A DNA stretch of 55,643 nucleotides from Bacteroidota bacterium (GTDB lineage Bacteria > Bacteroidota > Bacteroidia > CAILMK01 > JAAYUY01). The translations under genes and the position numbers were made by a program. The DNA lies in contig JABINZ010000251.1 of assembly GCA_018698135.1 (NCBI GenBank), forward strand, positions 1 to 55,643. The letters are read 5' to 3'. The notes beneath the pieces are model-generated. The model saw nothing but the letters and a program-made list of their open reading frames with translations. It ran no database searches and was not told the origin of the DNA. Shown here in pieces: positions 45,218-55,257 of the stretch; the stretch's first letter is position 1, and each line of letters begins with the position of its first letter.

Positions 45218-47083
45218 TTATCTACCCAAATGTACCAGTAAAATAGAAACATCCGCAGGAGAAACACCACTTATTCGAGTTGCTTGACCGATTGAGCCTG
45301 GGCGAATCTTCTTTAGTTTTTCACGCGCCTCATTCGACAACGATGCAATCCCCTCATAATCAACCCTTTCGGGGATATTAATATTTTCAAGTCGAGCAAC
45401 TTTCTCTACAAACTCTCTTTCCTTCTCTATATACGTTTTGTACTTCATTTGTATTTCAGATTGCGCTATCTCCTCATTATCATACACTTCTAAAAACTCA
45501 TCAAGCTTGGGAATTGATTCTTTCATTGCTTGAATGTCAATCTCAGGGCGCAACAAAACTGATAACAATTTTGCCCTCTGCTTAAGTGGGCTTCCGTTCC
45601 TATTAATTATTGCACTGTTAAGCTCTTCCAAAGACGCTCCTTGCTCTGTAAAAAATGCTTTTATACTATCGACACTTTTTTCCTTTTTCAAAACCCTTTC
45701 GAGGCTATCATTACTTGCGAGCCCTATCTGATTTGATCTTTTCGTTAGCCTTATGTCTGCATTATCCTGACGTAGTAGGATTCTGAATTCCGCCCTAGAG
45801 GTAAATAGCCTGTATGGCTCTTCTGTTCCTTTGGTAACCAGGTCATCAATCAATACGCCAATATATGCTTCCGACCGGCCTAAAACAAAAGGGCCCTCAT
45901 CCTTTATTTTTAAAGCGGCATTTATTCCAGCCATCAAGCCTTGTGCGGCAGCTTCTTCATATCCTGTTGTCCCGTTTATTTGCCCCGTGAAGTACAAATT
46001 CTCAATTATTTTCGACTCCAGCGTGTTTTTCAGCTGAGTGGGGGCGAAATAGTCATATTCAATGGCATAACCTGGCCTGAATATTTTCGCATTTTCAAAA
46101 CCCTCAACCAGCCTAAGTGCTTTCAACTGTATATGGTCTGGAAGGGAGGATGAAAAGCCATTAATATAGTATTCAATGGTATCCCAGCCTTCGGGCTCCA
46201 CAAACAATTGGTGTCTGTTTCTGTCGGTAAATCGATTAATTTTATCTTCAATTGATGGACAGTAGCGCGGTCCGACCCCTTTTATCCTGTCTGTAAACAT
46301 AGGGGATTCGCCAAATCCACTTCTGAGGGCATCGTGTGATTCTTCGTTTGTATAGGCTATAAAGCAGCTTCTTTGCTTTGTCAGTGGTGAGGTGCTGTTT
46401 GAATATGAAAATTTACCCGGATTTTCGTCACCACCCTGTTCTTCCAGTTTTGAAAAGTCAATAGATCTTCCATCAACACGAACAGGGGTTCCTGTTTTCA
46501 TTCGTCCCATTTCAAAACCAAAGTCATGAATTTTCTCAGAAAGACCAATAGATGCAAACTCTCCTATTCGGCCACCACTTTGCTGGTTGCTTCCAATGTG
46601 AATTTTTCCATTCAAAAACGTACCATTGGAAAGTACAACTGCTTTGGAAAATATTTCCAAACCCATTTGCGTTTTTACACCAATTACCCTATCCCCCTTA
46701 ACAATTACATCAACAACCATGTCTTGCCAAAAATCCAAATTTGGAAGGCTTTCCAGAATCTTTCTCCATTCGATTGTAAACAATGTTCTATCGTTTTGTG
46801 TTCTTGGGCTCCACATTGCTGGCCCTTTTGAGCGGTTAAGCATTCTGAACTGAATTGCAGACTTGTCAGCTACAATCCCTGAATACCCTCCAAGGGCATC
46901 TATTTCTCTAACCACTTGGCCTTTTGCCACTCCGCCCATTGCCGGATTGCAGGACATTTGTGCAATATTCTGCATATTAAGGGTAATCAAAAGCGTTTTT
47001 GCCCCAAGGTTTGCTGCGGCTGCTGCTGCTTCTGCGCCAGCGTGTCCTCCCCCTACTACTATTATGTCGTAATTATCTAGCAT
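45218..47083 (-). CDS. mnmG: tRNA uridine-5-carboxymethylaminomethyl modification enzyme MnmG
   Basis: MnmG (GidA) with MnmE makes cmnm5U at tRNA wobble position 34 using FAD and methylene-tetrahydrofolate. The 621 residues carry the N-terminal FAD loop 'VVGGGHAGAEAAAAAANLGA', 'MSCNPAMGGVAKGQVVREID' with the catalytic Cys, 'GRMKTGTPVRVDGRSID', 'YFTGQINGTTGYEEAAAQGL' and the C-terminal helical domain ending 'ATRISGVSPADVSILLVHL'. It lies 2 bases after ybeY, in one operon. In other bacteria this gene is often near the replication origin, which I cannot test here. Confidence 0.97.
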   Translation of the reverse strand: MLDNYDIIVVGGGHAGAEAAAAAANLGAKTLLITLNMQNIAQMSCNPAMGGVAKGQVVREIDALGGYSGIVADKSAIQFRMLNRSKGPAMWSPRTQNDRTLFTIEWRKILESLPNLDFWQDMVVDVIVKGDRVIGVKTQMGLEIFSKAVVLSNGTFLNGKIHIGSNQQSGGRIGEFASIGLSEKIHDFGFEMGRMKTGTPVRVDGRSIDFSKLEEQGGDENPGKFSYSNSTSPLTKQRSCFIAYTNEESHDALRSGFGESPMFTDRIKGVGPRYCPSIEDKINRFTDRNRHQLFVEPEGWDTIEYYINGFSSSLPDHIQLKALRLVEGFENAKIFRPGYAIEYDYFAPTQLKNTLESKIIENLYFTGQINGTTGYEEAAAQGLMAGINAALKIKDEGPFVLGRSEAYIGVLIDDLVTKGTEEPYRLFTSRAEFRILLRQDNADIRLTKRSNQIGLASNDSLERVLKKEKSVDSIKAFFTEQGASLEELNSAIINRNGSPLKQRAKLLSVLLRPEIDIQAMKESIPKLDEFLEVYDNEEIAQSEIQMKYKTYIEKEREFVEKVARLENINIPERVDYEGIASLSNEAREKLKKIRPGSIGQATRISGVSPADVSILLVHLGR

Positions 47084-47085
47084 TT

Positions 47086-47505
47086 CTATGTTCCACGTGA
47101 AACCATCATTCCTAGAAACTTGTTCTCTAAATGGGTCATGTTTGTTTTTTCTTGACTTGTATAATCATTTTCACCGCAAAGATGTAATACACCATGAATA
47201 ATCACGCGATTTAACTCGTTTGCCTCATCAACTCCAATGTTTCGCGCGTTTTCCTTTATACGATCGGTACTGATATAAAGATCGCCTTCAATAATATCCA
47301 GATTCTCAGAATAGTTAAAAGAAATCGTGTCGGTTAGGTCATCTTTGTGTAAATATTTTGTATTTATATTTAACAACTCTTCATCATCTAATAAATTGAT
47401 ATTTATATACTTATAGCTTTTATTATATTTTTTAACTATCATATTAATTACAGCCAATAAGTTGTCCTGCAACTTTTCATTTTGCTTGCCTATTAGCCTG
47501 ATCAT
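47086..47505 (-). CDS. ybeY: rRNA maturation RNase YbeY
   Basis: YbeY is a zinc-dependent endoribonuclease for 16S rRNA 3'-end maturation and ribosome quality control. The 139-residue product has 'LNTKYLHKDDLTDTISFNYS'-like family sequence (residues ~48-67), 'GDLYISTDRIKENA' and the zinc site 'VIIHGVLHLCGENDY', which keeps the first two His but has Asn-Asp where the third His is usual, as in other Bacteroidota. It is placed directly after the stop of a T9SS surface protein gene and 2 bases before mnmG. Confidence 0.93.
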   Translation of the reverse strand: MIRLIGKQNEKLQDNLLAVINMIVKKYNKSYKYININLLDDEELLNINTKYLHKDDLTDTISFNYSENLDIIEGDLYISTDRIKENARNIGVDEANELNRVIIHGVLHLCGENDYTSQEKTNMTHLENKFLGMMVSRGT

Positions 47506-49275
47506 TTATCTTAAAAGTTGAATTGTTGAGGTAAACTTTTCATGTTCTCCATTCTTTCCCATCAATATTGCATGATAATAATAGGTTCCAACCGGAGCAA
47601 TGTTGCCATTAATAGTACCGTCCCAGCCATTCTCAATTCCTTTGCTGTAAAAAATTTCTTCACCCCACCGACTGTAAATGGTCATTTCAGATTCGGCTAA
47701 ATTAATAAGCATGCCTTTTGGTGCAAATATTTCATTTGCCAAATAGCCCGAACTGGGGGTAAATGTATTTGGCCAAAAAGCAAGCAAGGCGCCTGTTAAA
47801 CAGACAATATTTGACTTGCTTGTTTCCTTGAAACCATACATGTTGCCGTCATTTTCATGATCCTCAATATAAAAGCATTTTTCATAACCTTTCATTTCCT
47901 GAACCCTTAATCCGCTGGCAAAATTACTAACAACTTTACCCAACTCTGCTTCCACACTCCACTCCTCATCAACCTCCACATATAATAATTGCTTTTCCAG
48001 GCCTGCATTCCAGCCTGTATATCTATTCCAGCTTAATATGCTTCCGTCATCGTTATCGTCTTTTAAGAGTACTATATTTTTCGCAGTATTTGACTTGGCA
48101 ACCTCAGTTCCGCATAGGTCGATTACAGCTACCTGATAGTTATAAACAGTTTTGTTTACATCAACATTATCATCTACATAACTTTCTGTATTTGAATTAT
48201 ATGCAATCGTTTTATACAAACTGGCAGCCCTGCTAAACTCTCCTTTGTAAATTTTGAATTCCATGATATCGTTAGAGGCTTCGGTAGTCCAATCAATGAC
48301 AATCTTATCATCCACAACATTTACATTGCTTAGGTAAACATAGGATGGGCTCTCTACAAAATTGGTTTTCAAATTTCTCGCATTAGAGCTTGCCGTTAAA
48401 CTTTTATTAATGTTTCTGGCTCTTATGATAATGGAATAATTGGTTTCGTTTTCTAATCCTGTTAAAACAAAGTTTAATGCATTTCCTGGAAGGCTGCTAA
48501 CTACTTTATAGGTTCCTCCTTCTTTGCTTAGCAATATCTCGTATCTTCGAAACGCTTCTCCCCATGCTGAATAATGGCTCCAACTCAGGCTAATCTCCCG
48601 TTTACAGCTATCCTGATTTGCATCCAAAAAAACGGATTTATGCCCAAACGAAATGGAAGAAAAATTATCACAACTATCTATCGCTACAATTCGATACTGC
48701 TCTGTTTTGCTTTTTGAATCTCCAGTTAAGGAGTCAATAAAAAAAGTGCTGTCGCGACTATTTAAATAACCAATTTGTATATTCTGATCATTTCCATCTA
48801 CATAATAAACAATATAGCCCTTGGTGTCGGTCGATCCGCTTTTTGTCCATCCAATAGTAGCGAATCCGTTTACTACGCTGAGGCTATCAATCTGAATTAT
48901 TTTAGGAGACTCTTTATCAACCCCTACTATTTTAGATGTCTCTTTCTTTTCTCCTCCACAATTATATTTATACTCTATATAGTAGTCCCACTCATTTGAA
49001 GTCGCTCCTGCATTAACTTCTACATGTTGAGTTATATTATAGTCGGCAATTTCTTTCAATAATAAAAAAGCGCTGCTGCTGTTTTCTCTACCATATATTC
49101 TATAGTGTATAAAAGCATCGCATGGAGGAAGGGGTTTGCTCCATATAATAGTAATGTCATTGTTTTTGTCTAAACAAACTCTTTCAATGTAAATAGCCTT
49201 TGCTAATTTGATATTCGAAATCAGCATTACTACAACAATAAAATATTTAATTTTGCCTAAACTCATATAACTCAA
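47506..49275 (-). CDS. Surface protein with fibronectin type III-like repeats and T9SS type B sorting domain
   Basis: The 589-residue product has a signal peptide, several fibronectin type III-like units (~25-420, each with 'I.W'-type strands such as 'GFATIGWTKSGSTDTKGYIV' and 'DKIVIDWTTEASNDIMEFKI'), and a C-terminal type B (gliding-motility-associated, CHU_C) sorting domain at ~500-589: 'FWPNTFTPSSGYLANEIFAP', 'MTIYSRWGEEIFYS', 'GWDGTINGNIAPVGTYYYHA'. It should be exported by the T9SS and held at the surface. It opens the operon with ybeY, mnmG and an Ig-like lipoprotein. No enzyme domain is seen. Confidence 0.9.
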   Translation of the reverse strand: MSYMSLGKIKYFIVVVMLISNIKLAKAIYIERVCLDKNNDITIIWSKPLPPCDAFIHYRIYGRENSSSAFLLLKEIADYNITQHVEVNAGATSNEWDYYIEYKYNCGGEKKETSKIVGVDKESPKIIQIDSLSVVNGFATIGWTKSGSTDTKGYIVYYVDGNDQNIQIGYLNSRDSTFFIDSLTGDSKSKTEQYRIVAIDSCDNFSSISFGHKSVFLDANQDSCKREISLSWSHYSAWGEAFRRYEILLSKEGGTYKVVSSLPGNALNFVLTGLENETNYSIIIRARNINKSLTASSNARNLKTNFVESPSYVYLSNVNVVDDKIVIDWTTEASNDIMEFKIYKGEFSRAASLYKTIAYNSNTESYVDDNVDVNKTVYNYQVAVIDLCGTEVAKSNTAKNIVLLKDDNDDGSILSWNRYTGWNAGLEKQLLYVEVDEEWSVEAELGKVVSNFASGLRVQEMKGYEKCFYIEDHENDGNMYGFKETSKSNIVCLTGALLAFWPNTFTPSSGYLANEIFAPKGMLINLAESEMTIYSRWGEEIFYSKGIENGWDGTINGNIAPVGTYYYHAILMGKNGEHEKFTSTIQLLR

Positions 49276-49320
49276 TTACAACAATATAACTATAATTTCA
49301 TATTAATATTACATTTAATA

Positions 49321-50058
49321 ATGAATTCAAAAAAAGAACAAAAAGCAAACACCGAAATTCGATTAAACAAATATATAGCCAGTTGTGGTATTTGCTCCAG
49401 ACGTAAGGCCGATGAACACATTGCTAATGGATCTGTAAAAGTCAATGGCAAAGTTATTAAAGAGCTTGGTTTTAAAGTAACTACGCAGGATAATGTTTCT
49501 GTTAATAATCAAAAAATACAATCGGAATATAAAGTATATGTGCTTCTAAACAAGCCCAAAGATACCGTAACAACAACCCATGATCCTCAAAACCGAAAAA
49601 CCGTAATGGATTATGTTTCGCTTGAAAAAGATGTGCGTATTTTTCCTGTAGGTAGGCTCGACAGAAACACTACAGGTGTTTTGCTTCTTACCAATGATGG
49701 AAACCTCTCTTATTCATTAACCCATCCCTCTAAACAAATTAAGAAAACCTATCAGGCACAGCTCGACAAACCACTTTCTCCTGAAGATTTACAAGAACTA
49801 ATGTCGGGAGTGATGGTTGATGATGAAAAATGCTTTTTCGATTCCATTCATATTTTAGAAAGCTCACTTCTTAAAAAAGTCGAAGTTGTGCTTCATTCCG
49901 GCAAATATCACATTGTTAAAAGAATGTTTGAATCTATTAATTACAAGGTTCGATATTTGGATAGAATATCCTTTGCTGGGATAGGAAAATCCAAGCTTAA
50001 AAGGGGTGACTGGCGATATCTTACACCTTATGAAATTGAAAAGCTAAAAACCCGATAA
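49321..50058 (+). CDS. Pseudouridine synthase (RsuA/RluB/RluE family)
   Basis: The 245-residue enzyme converts uridine to pseudouridine in rRNA or tRNA. An S4 RNA-binding domain ('IRLNKYIASCGICSRRKADE', ~12-70) precedes the catalytic domain with the active Asp in 'VGRLDRNTTGVLLLTNDG' (~100-117). 'YKVYVLLNKPKDTVTT' and 'GKYHIVKRMFESINYKV' fit the same family. The target cannot be told; RluB (23S) is likely because single-copy Bacteroidota homologues of this size are so annotated. It is divergent from the type B surface gene, with 45 bases between them. Confidence 0.9.
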   Translation: MNSKKEQKANTEIRLNKYIASCGICSRRKADEHIANGSVKVNGKVIKELGFKVTTQDNVSVNNQKIQSEYKVYVLLNKPKDTVTTTHDPQNRKTVMDYVSLEKDVRIFPVGRLDRNTTGVLLLTNDGNLSYSLTHPSKQIKKTYQAQLDKPLSPEDLQELMSGVMVDDEKCFFDSIHILESSLLKKVEVVLHSGKYHIVKRMFESINYKVRYLDRISFAGIGKSKLKRGDWRYLTPYEIEKLKTR

Positions 50059-50480
50059 ATTCTGGATTAAATGTGTATAAAACGGCTCATTAAAATTACC
50101 TTAATAACTTACTGTTTGTCCATAAAAATTAAAGCTGTATAAAATTAATACCAACACTAAATAATGCTTAACCCACAGCTTTTTCGTCCAAACTAATCCA
50201 CAATTAATTAATCTATCTAATTGTTCATTAATACTATATGTCTGATACTAAACTAAATGGTCTGTTAATATCCTTCTCAATTAATTTGATAGTCTCTTAA
50301 CAATCTATTGAGCAAATTAATATTTTACAATCTATCAACATCCTTATTAATACTATTAATTATTATTAATTAAATATTAAATATTAATATTAATTGGGTT
50401 TGTTAATAACCTTGATTCACAGCAAAAAGAGGTTTTACTGAATTGATTTTCATTAATTTCTTTGTGATTTAAAAATATAA
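50059..50480. other. AT-rich intergenic region before nusA, no gene seen
   Basis: More than 400 bases without a plausible coding frame, very AT-rich, with many TTAAT/ATTAAT elements; 50341-50396 is almost pure A/T. Three loosely similar 12-mers (near 50261, 50331 and 50399) are spaced 70 and 68 bases apart, and one 9-mer, TAATCCACA near 50194, differs by one base from the DnaA box TTATCCACA. rimP, often found here before nusA in other Bacteroidota, is missing. I cannot give the region a firm function. Confidence 0.5.
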
Positions 50481-50488
50481 TATCTTTG
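50481..50488 (+). promoter_or_regulatory. -7 promoter box (TATCTTTG) for nusA-infB
   Basis: TATCTTTG fully matches TAnnTTTG, with a TTTG at 50461-50464 and TTTC at 50457-50460 as possible -33 elements. The predicted start is near 50492, which would put the terminator-like hairpin at the very 5' end of the transcript. Confidence 0.55.
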
Positions 50489-50497
50489 CGGCTGCGG

Positions 50498-50516
50498 AAG
50501 GGGACATTGTCCCCTT
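50498..50516 (+). terminator. Terminator-like hairpin in the nusA leader
   Basis: AAGGGGAC (50498-50505) and GTCCCCTT (50509-50516) form an 8-bp perfect stem with a 3-base loop, followed by a T run to 50521. It has all marks of an intrinsic terminator but lies 50 bases before the nusA start and just after an apparent promoter. It may be an attenuator through which NusA, a termination factor, regulates itself. It could also simply end transcripts from upstream. Confidence 0.7.
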
Positions 50517-50566
50517 TTTTTGTAAAACTTTTGTATAGATTTAATTGATTTACAAAGTCAAAAAAG

Positions 50567-51802
50567 ATGGACAGAAACGAAATTATTGAATCCTTTGCTG
50601 GTTTAAAAGACCTCAAGAGTATTGATAGAGCTACAATGATAAAAGTTCTTGAAGAAGTGTTTAGGGATTTACTTGAAAAGATGCATGAGGACACCGAAAA
50701 CTTCGACATTATTATTAATGCTGAAAAAGGAGATATTCAAATATGGCATAACAGAACCATTGTTCCTGATGGTGAAGTTGAAAACCCTTTGAAAGAGGTG
50801 GAATTAAAGCAGGCGTTAAAAATTGAAGAAGATTTTGAAGTTGGAGAAGAGTTATCAGAAGAAATAAAAATTGCTTCATTTGGAAGAAGAGCCATTCAGA
50901 ATGCAAAGGTTAGCTTACAGAATAAAATACTTGAAATAGAAAGAAACGATATCATCAAAAGATATGAAGATAGGATTGATGAAATTGTAACGGGTGAAGT
51001 GTATCGGGTTTGGAAAAAAGAAATGCTTGTATTGGACGATGATGGCAATGAATTAATATTACCCCGTTATCATCAAATTCCAAAAGATTATTTTGCCAAA
51101 GGCGACCAGGTAAGAGCAGTTGTTCATACTATTGAAAATAAAGGCGGTAATCCTAAAGTTATATTAAGCAGAACATCTCCCGAATTTTTAGAGAGACTTT
51201 TTGAGCTGGAAGTACCTGAAATAGCAGATGGTTTGGTGAGTATTCGCAAAATAGTTCGCGAACCAGGCGAAAGAGCCAAAGTTGCAGTTGAGTCGTATGA
51301 CGATAGAATAGATCCTGTAGGTGCTTGTGTAGGAATGAAAGGAAGCCGTATTCATGGCATTGTAAGAGAGTTAAGAAATGAGAATATTGATATTATAAAT
51401 TATACAGACAATGTTTCACTTCTTATTTCGCGTGCCCTGAGTCCAGCAAAAACAGGCACAATTACGTTGGGAGGAGAAAGTAAAAAAGCATCAGTATATC
51501 TAAAACCAGATCAGGTTTCTTTGGCAATTGGAAAAGACGGTTTAAACATTAAACTGGCTGCCCGATTAACAGGTTATGAAATTGATGTGTTCCGCGATGT
51601 GGATGATGAAGAATATGATATTGAGTTGGACGAATTTGCCGATGAAATTGATAGCTGGATTATTGATGAGCTAAAAGAAATTGGTTGCGATACTGCAAAA
51701 TCAGTTTTGGCACTAACCAAGAAAGAAATTGCTGTTAGAACTGATCTTGAAGAAGAAACAGTTGAACAGGTTGTGTCCATACTAAGAAAGGAATTCGAGT
51801 AA
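50567..51802 (+). CDS. nusA: Transcription termination/antitermination factor NusA
   Basis: NusA binds RNA polymerase and nascent RNA to modulate pausing, termination and antitermination. The 411 residues contain the N-terminal polymerase-binding domain (~1-125), an S1 domain ('VTGEVYRVWKKEMLVLDDDG'), and KH1/KH2 domains ('RIDPVGACVGMKGSRIHGIV' and 'VSLAIGKDGLNIKLAARLTG') with both GxxG loops. It lacks the C-terminal acidic repeats of the E. coli protein but has a short acidic helical tail. It is 15 bases before infB. rimP, usually in front, is absent. Confidence 0.97.
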   Translation: MDRNEIIESFAGLKDLKSIDRATMIKVLEEVFRDLLEKMHEDTENFDIIINAEKGDIQIWHNRTIVPDGEVENPLKEVELKQALKIEEDFEVGEELSEEIKIASFGRRAIQNAKVSLQNKILEIERNDIIKRYEDRIDEIVTGEVYRVWKKEMLVLDDDGNELILPRYHQIPKDYFAKGDQVRAVVHTIENKGGNPKVILSRTSPEFLERLFELEVPEIADGLVSIRKIVREPGERAKVAVESYDDRIDPVGACVGMKGSRIHGIVRELRNENIDIINYTDNVSLLISRALSPAKTGTITLGGESKKASVYLKPDQVSLAIGKDGLNIKLAARLTGYEIDVFRDVDDEEYDIELDEFADEIDSWIIDELKEIGCDTAKSVLALTKKEIAVRTDLEEETVEQVVSILRKEFE

Positions 51803-51817
51803 GAAATAAGGAAAAAT

Positions 51818-54811
51818 ATGTCAAATAGCGCGCCTAAAAGATTATCAAAGGTTGCAAAGGAACTTAATATTGCAACAACAACAATTATTGAGTTCCTTGG
51901 TAGCAAAAATGTAGAAGTCGACAGCAATCCGAACACCAAGATTTCTGCCGATGTCTATGATATGCTATTGGAGAAGTTTCAGTCAGACAAGTTGTCTAAA
52001 GAAAAAACAGAAGAAAAAATTGAGGTCGCTAAAAAAGAAGACTCTAGCCGAAGAGCTCAATATTTTCCTCAGCAGGAGGAAAAAGAAGAAATTCTTATCA
52101 AGTCAAATCTTATTGCTCAGCCCGAAGAAGTTGTAGAAGAGAAAAAAGTTGCGCCTGAGCCTAAAAAAGAGATCGTAGAAAAACCGATTGAGCCTGAAGC
52201 GGAAAAAGTAATAGAGAAACCTGAAATAAAGGTGGTTGAGCCAGTTGAAGAAAAGCTTGTTGAACCAATAGAAGAGAAGCCAAAGAAAGAAGAAGCTGAA
52301 CTAAAAGTTGTCGGAAAAATAGATCTGGGCAAAAAAGATAAGCCGAAAAAGGAAGAGCTTGCCAAAGAGATTCCTAAAGAGATTATTAAGGAAGAAGCCC
52401 CAGTTGAAGAAAAGGCCGAAGAACCTGTGATAGAAAAGGCCGAAGTGGTTGAGGAAAAAGCTGTTGAGGAGAATATTGAAACAGTTGAGGCTGAAGAGAA
52501 GAAAGAAGAAAAAGAAGAGAAAGAGGAAGAAAAGAAAGAAGAAAAGCCTGAAGAGCCCAAAGAAGAACCAACACCAGAGCCAAAAGAAGCTGAAGAAAAA
52601 AGCGAAATAGAAATAAAGGCTGAAAAGGCCGATCAGCCAATTGTTAAAGAGGCCGAAACAGAGATAAAGAAAGTAGTTGAGAGGGATAAGCCCAAAGAGC
52701 CCGGACTTACCATTGTTGGAAAAATTGATGTTGACATTATCAATGCCAGCAAGCGAAGAAAACCAGTGGCATCAACAACCGACCCTTCATCTATGCGAGC
52801 TAAAAAACGCAAAAGGATTCTTAAAAAAGAGAAACCCGCTGGAGGAAAACCAGATCCCGTTAGAGTTCAAAAAGGAAAGAGACCTGTTGCTGCTAGAAAG
52901 CCAGAGGTAGATGACAAGAAAATTAAAGAACAAGTATCTGCAACACTGGCCAAGCTAACCGGAAAACAAACAGCCGGAGGGGTTACACGCTCAAAGCTTA
53001 AAAAACAAAAAAGAAGAGATCAAAAAGAGAGAATACAAATTGAACAAGATACAGTAGTCGAAAAAGTACTGGAAGTTATTGAGTTTATTACTGTTAACGA
53101 GTTAGCAAACCTAATGAGTGTTGGTGTTACAGAGGTTATTACCTCTTGTATGAACATGGGTATGATGGTTAATATCAACCAAAGATTGGACGCTGAAACT
53201 ATCATGTTTGTGGCTGATGAATTTGATTTTGACGTAACCTTTAAGCAGGAAAGCACAGACGAGCCGGCACTCGAAGAAGAAGATAATGAAGAATTTGTTG
53301 AAGAGCGGGCCCCGGTAGTTACCATTATGGGTCATGTTGATCATGGTAAAACAACACTACTCGATCATATTCGCAAGTCTCATATTACCGATAAAGAAGC
53401 AGGAGGTATTACCCAGCATATTGGCGCCTATGAAGTACGGATGAAAGACGGAAAGAAAATCGTTTTTCTTGACACACCAGGTCATGAAGCATTTACATCT
53501 ATGCGTGCACGTGGAGCCAAAGTAACCGATATTGTAATTATTGTTGTCTCGGCTGATGATTCTGTGATGCCCCAAACAAAAGAGGCCATTAGTCACGCAC
53601 AGGCAGCAGGCGCACCGCTTGTTTTTGCCATTAACAAAATTGACCGAGACGGAGCCAATCCTGACCGGATTAGAGAACAACTTTCGGAAATGAATATTTT
53701 AGTTGAAGAATGGGGAGGTAAATACCAGAGCCAGGAAATTTCAGCTAAAAACGGAATTAATATAGATGAGCTTTTAGAAAAAGTATTACTGGAAGCAGAA
53801 ATGCTTGAACTAAAGGCCGATCCAAAGAAAAGAGCAATTGGAACAGTAATCGAAGCCTCTTTAGACAAAGGAAAAGGAATTGTAGCCACCTTGTTGGTTC
53901 AAAAAGGTTGTTTAAAAGTTGGAGATCCTATTTTGGCCGGAGCATTTTATGCAAAAGTTAAAGCCCTTTACGATGAAAACAGAAGCCGACTGGATAGCGT
54001 TGGCCCCTCCACTCCTATCGAAGTATTAGGTTTTGATGGCTCACCTACATCGGGCGATATTTTTTATGTTACCGAAAGCGAACAACAAGCAAAGGAAATT
54101 GCTGCCAAGCGAAAACGTTTAATTCGTGAGCAGGGAATTCGTGCCACCAAACACGTTACACTGGACGAAATTGGAAGACGTATTGCCCTTGGAAGCTTTA
54201 AAGAGCTGAATATTATTATCAAGGGAGACGTGGATGGTTCTGTAGAGGCCCTGTCCGACTCCATGCAAAAGTTGAGTAGTGAAGAAGTTCAGGTGAATGT
54301 AATTCACAAAGGAGTAGGTCAAATTTCAGAATCAGATGTGATGTTGGCCTCTGCCTCAGATGCTGTTATTTTAGGCTTCCAGGTACGACCTTCTTTAACA
54401 GCCCGAAAAATGGCTGAGAACGAACAAATTGATATTCGACATTATTCGGTTATTTACGATGCCATTGAAGAATTAAAATCCGCAATCGAAGGCATGCTTG
54501 AACCAACACAGGTTGAAAAAATAGTTTGCAATGTGGAAGTTAGAGATGTGTTTAAAATAACCAAGGTGGGAACCATTGCCGGAAGTATGGTCATTGATGG
54601 TAAAATCACAAGAAAAACACGGGTTCGTGTGTTGCGCGAAGGAGTTGTGGTATTTACGGGAGATCTTTCGTCACTCAAGCGATTTAAAGACGATGTGAAA
54701 GAAGTTTCCTCTGGCTACGAATGCGGAGTTGGCGTTTATAATTTCAACGATCTTAAAGTGGGCGACATCATCGAAGGTTTCACAACCGAGCAAGTTTCCA
54801 GAAAGCTATAG
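51818..54811 (+). CDS. infB: Translation initiation factor IF-2
   Basis: IF-2 is the GTPase that brings initiator tRNA to the 30S subunit. The 997 residues start with an IF2-N domain ('[20 protein letters not shown]'), then a ~250-residue low-complexity linker very rich in Glu, Lys, Pro and Val (~60-310), a second IF2-N-like segment (~410-460), and the GTPase core with G1 'GHVDHGKT' (about residue 504), G3 'DTPGHEAF' and G4 'NKID', followed by beta-barrel domain II, domain III and the tRNA-binding C-terminal domain. The long linker is typical of Bacteroidota. It follows nusA by 15 bases. Confidence 0.97.
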   Translation: MSNSAPKRLSKVAKELNIATTTIIEFLGSKNVEVDSNPNTKISADVYDMLLEKFQSDKLSKEKTEEKIEVAKKEDSSRRAQYFPQQEEKEEILIKSNLIAQPEEVVEEKKVAPEPKKEIVEKPIEPEAEKVIEKPEIKVVEPVEEKLVEPIEEKPKKEEAELKVVGKIDLGKKDKPKKEELAKEIPKEIIKEEAPVEEKAEEPVIEKAEVVEEKAVEENIETVEAEEKKEEKEEKEEEKKEEKPEEPKEEPTPEPKEAEEKSEIEIKAEKADQPIVKEAETEIKKVVERDKPKEPGLTIVGKIDVDIINASKRRKPVASTTDPSSMRAKKRKRILKKEKPAGGKPDPVRVQKGKRPVAARKPEVDDKKIKEQVSATLAKLTGKQTAGGVTRSKLKKQKRRDQKERIQIEQDTVVEKVLEVIEFITVNELANLMSVGVTEVITSCMNMGMMVNINQRLDAETIMFVADEFDFDVTFKQESTDEPALEEEDNEEFVEERAPVVTIMGHVDHGKTTLLDHIRKSHITDKEAGGITQHIGAYEVRMKDGKKIVFLDTPGHEAFTSMRARGAKVTDIVIIVVSADDSVMPQTKEAISHAQAAGAPLVFAINKIDRDGANPDRIREQLSEMNILVEEWGGKYQSQEISAKNGINIDELLEKVLLEAEMLELKADPKKRAIGTVIEASLDKGKGIVATLLVQKGCLKVGDPILAGAFYAKVKALYDENRSRLDSVGPSTPIEVLGFDGSPTSGDIFYVTESEQQAKEIAAKRKRLIREQGIRATKHVTLDEIGRRIALGSFKELNIIIKGDVDGSVEALSDSMQKLSSEEVQVNVIHKGVGQISESDVMLASASDAVILGFQVRPSLTARKMAENEQIDIRHYSVIYDAIEELKSAIEGMLEPTQVEKIVCNVEVRDVFKITKVGTIAGSMVIDGKITRKTRVRVLREGVVVFTGDLSSLKRFKDDVKEVSSGYECGVGVYNFNDLKVGDIIEGFTTEQVSRKL

Positions 54812-55257
54812 ATTTGTTTTCTACTGAAGGATTAAAGCTGCAGTTTTATTGCAATTGCTCTCGTGCCTTTTAAATTTCCAATACAGAAGTCTTCTTAATT
54901 GATACCATTAATTTAAGAGAATAAGTTTGAATTTTTGCTAATTGAAAATTGAGTATTATTTGTTATTTGTATTTTGACATTTGGTGCTTAAAAAATGATT
55001 GGCTTTTAATCAAACAAACTTCTTTTCTTTTCCTGTAAATCCAAGTACCGGCCCAATCACAGCCTAGCAACAATCCTATTTATTTTCAGTATATTTCTCC
55101 TGTAAAAAGCATAAATTTTGTTCAATTAAAATACAAAATTTATATTCTCAGTCGGAATCGCTTCGCTTTTACATGATTTTTTATCATTTGTCAGTAGGTG
55201 GTTTCAAACGAAAAAAATTCATGTATATTTGATGTAAGATCAAAAAATACGTCTTCA
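54812..55257. other. Intergenic region after infB, no gene seen
   Basis: About 450 bases with no credible coding frame, AT-rich. It holds a perfect 10-bp inverted repeat, ATAAATTTTG (55111-55120) and CAAAATTTAT (55134-55143). No clear infB terminator is visible. Confidence 0.5.

Noticed and set aside
50377-50709. A 110-residue minus-strand frame at the nusA start, considered as a lost rimP
   Set aside because: It is antisense to nusA and its promoter region and shows no RimP features.
52117-52640. Minus-strand frames rich in Ser/Phe and Leu/Pro inside infB
   Set aside because: They are the mirror of the Glu/Lys-rich linker of IF-2 (GAA/AAA codons), not genes.
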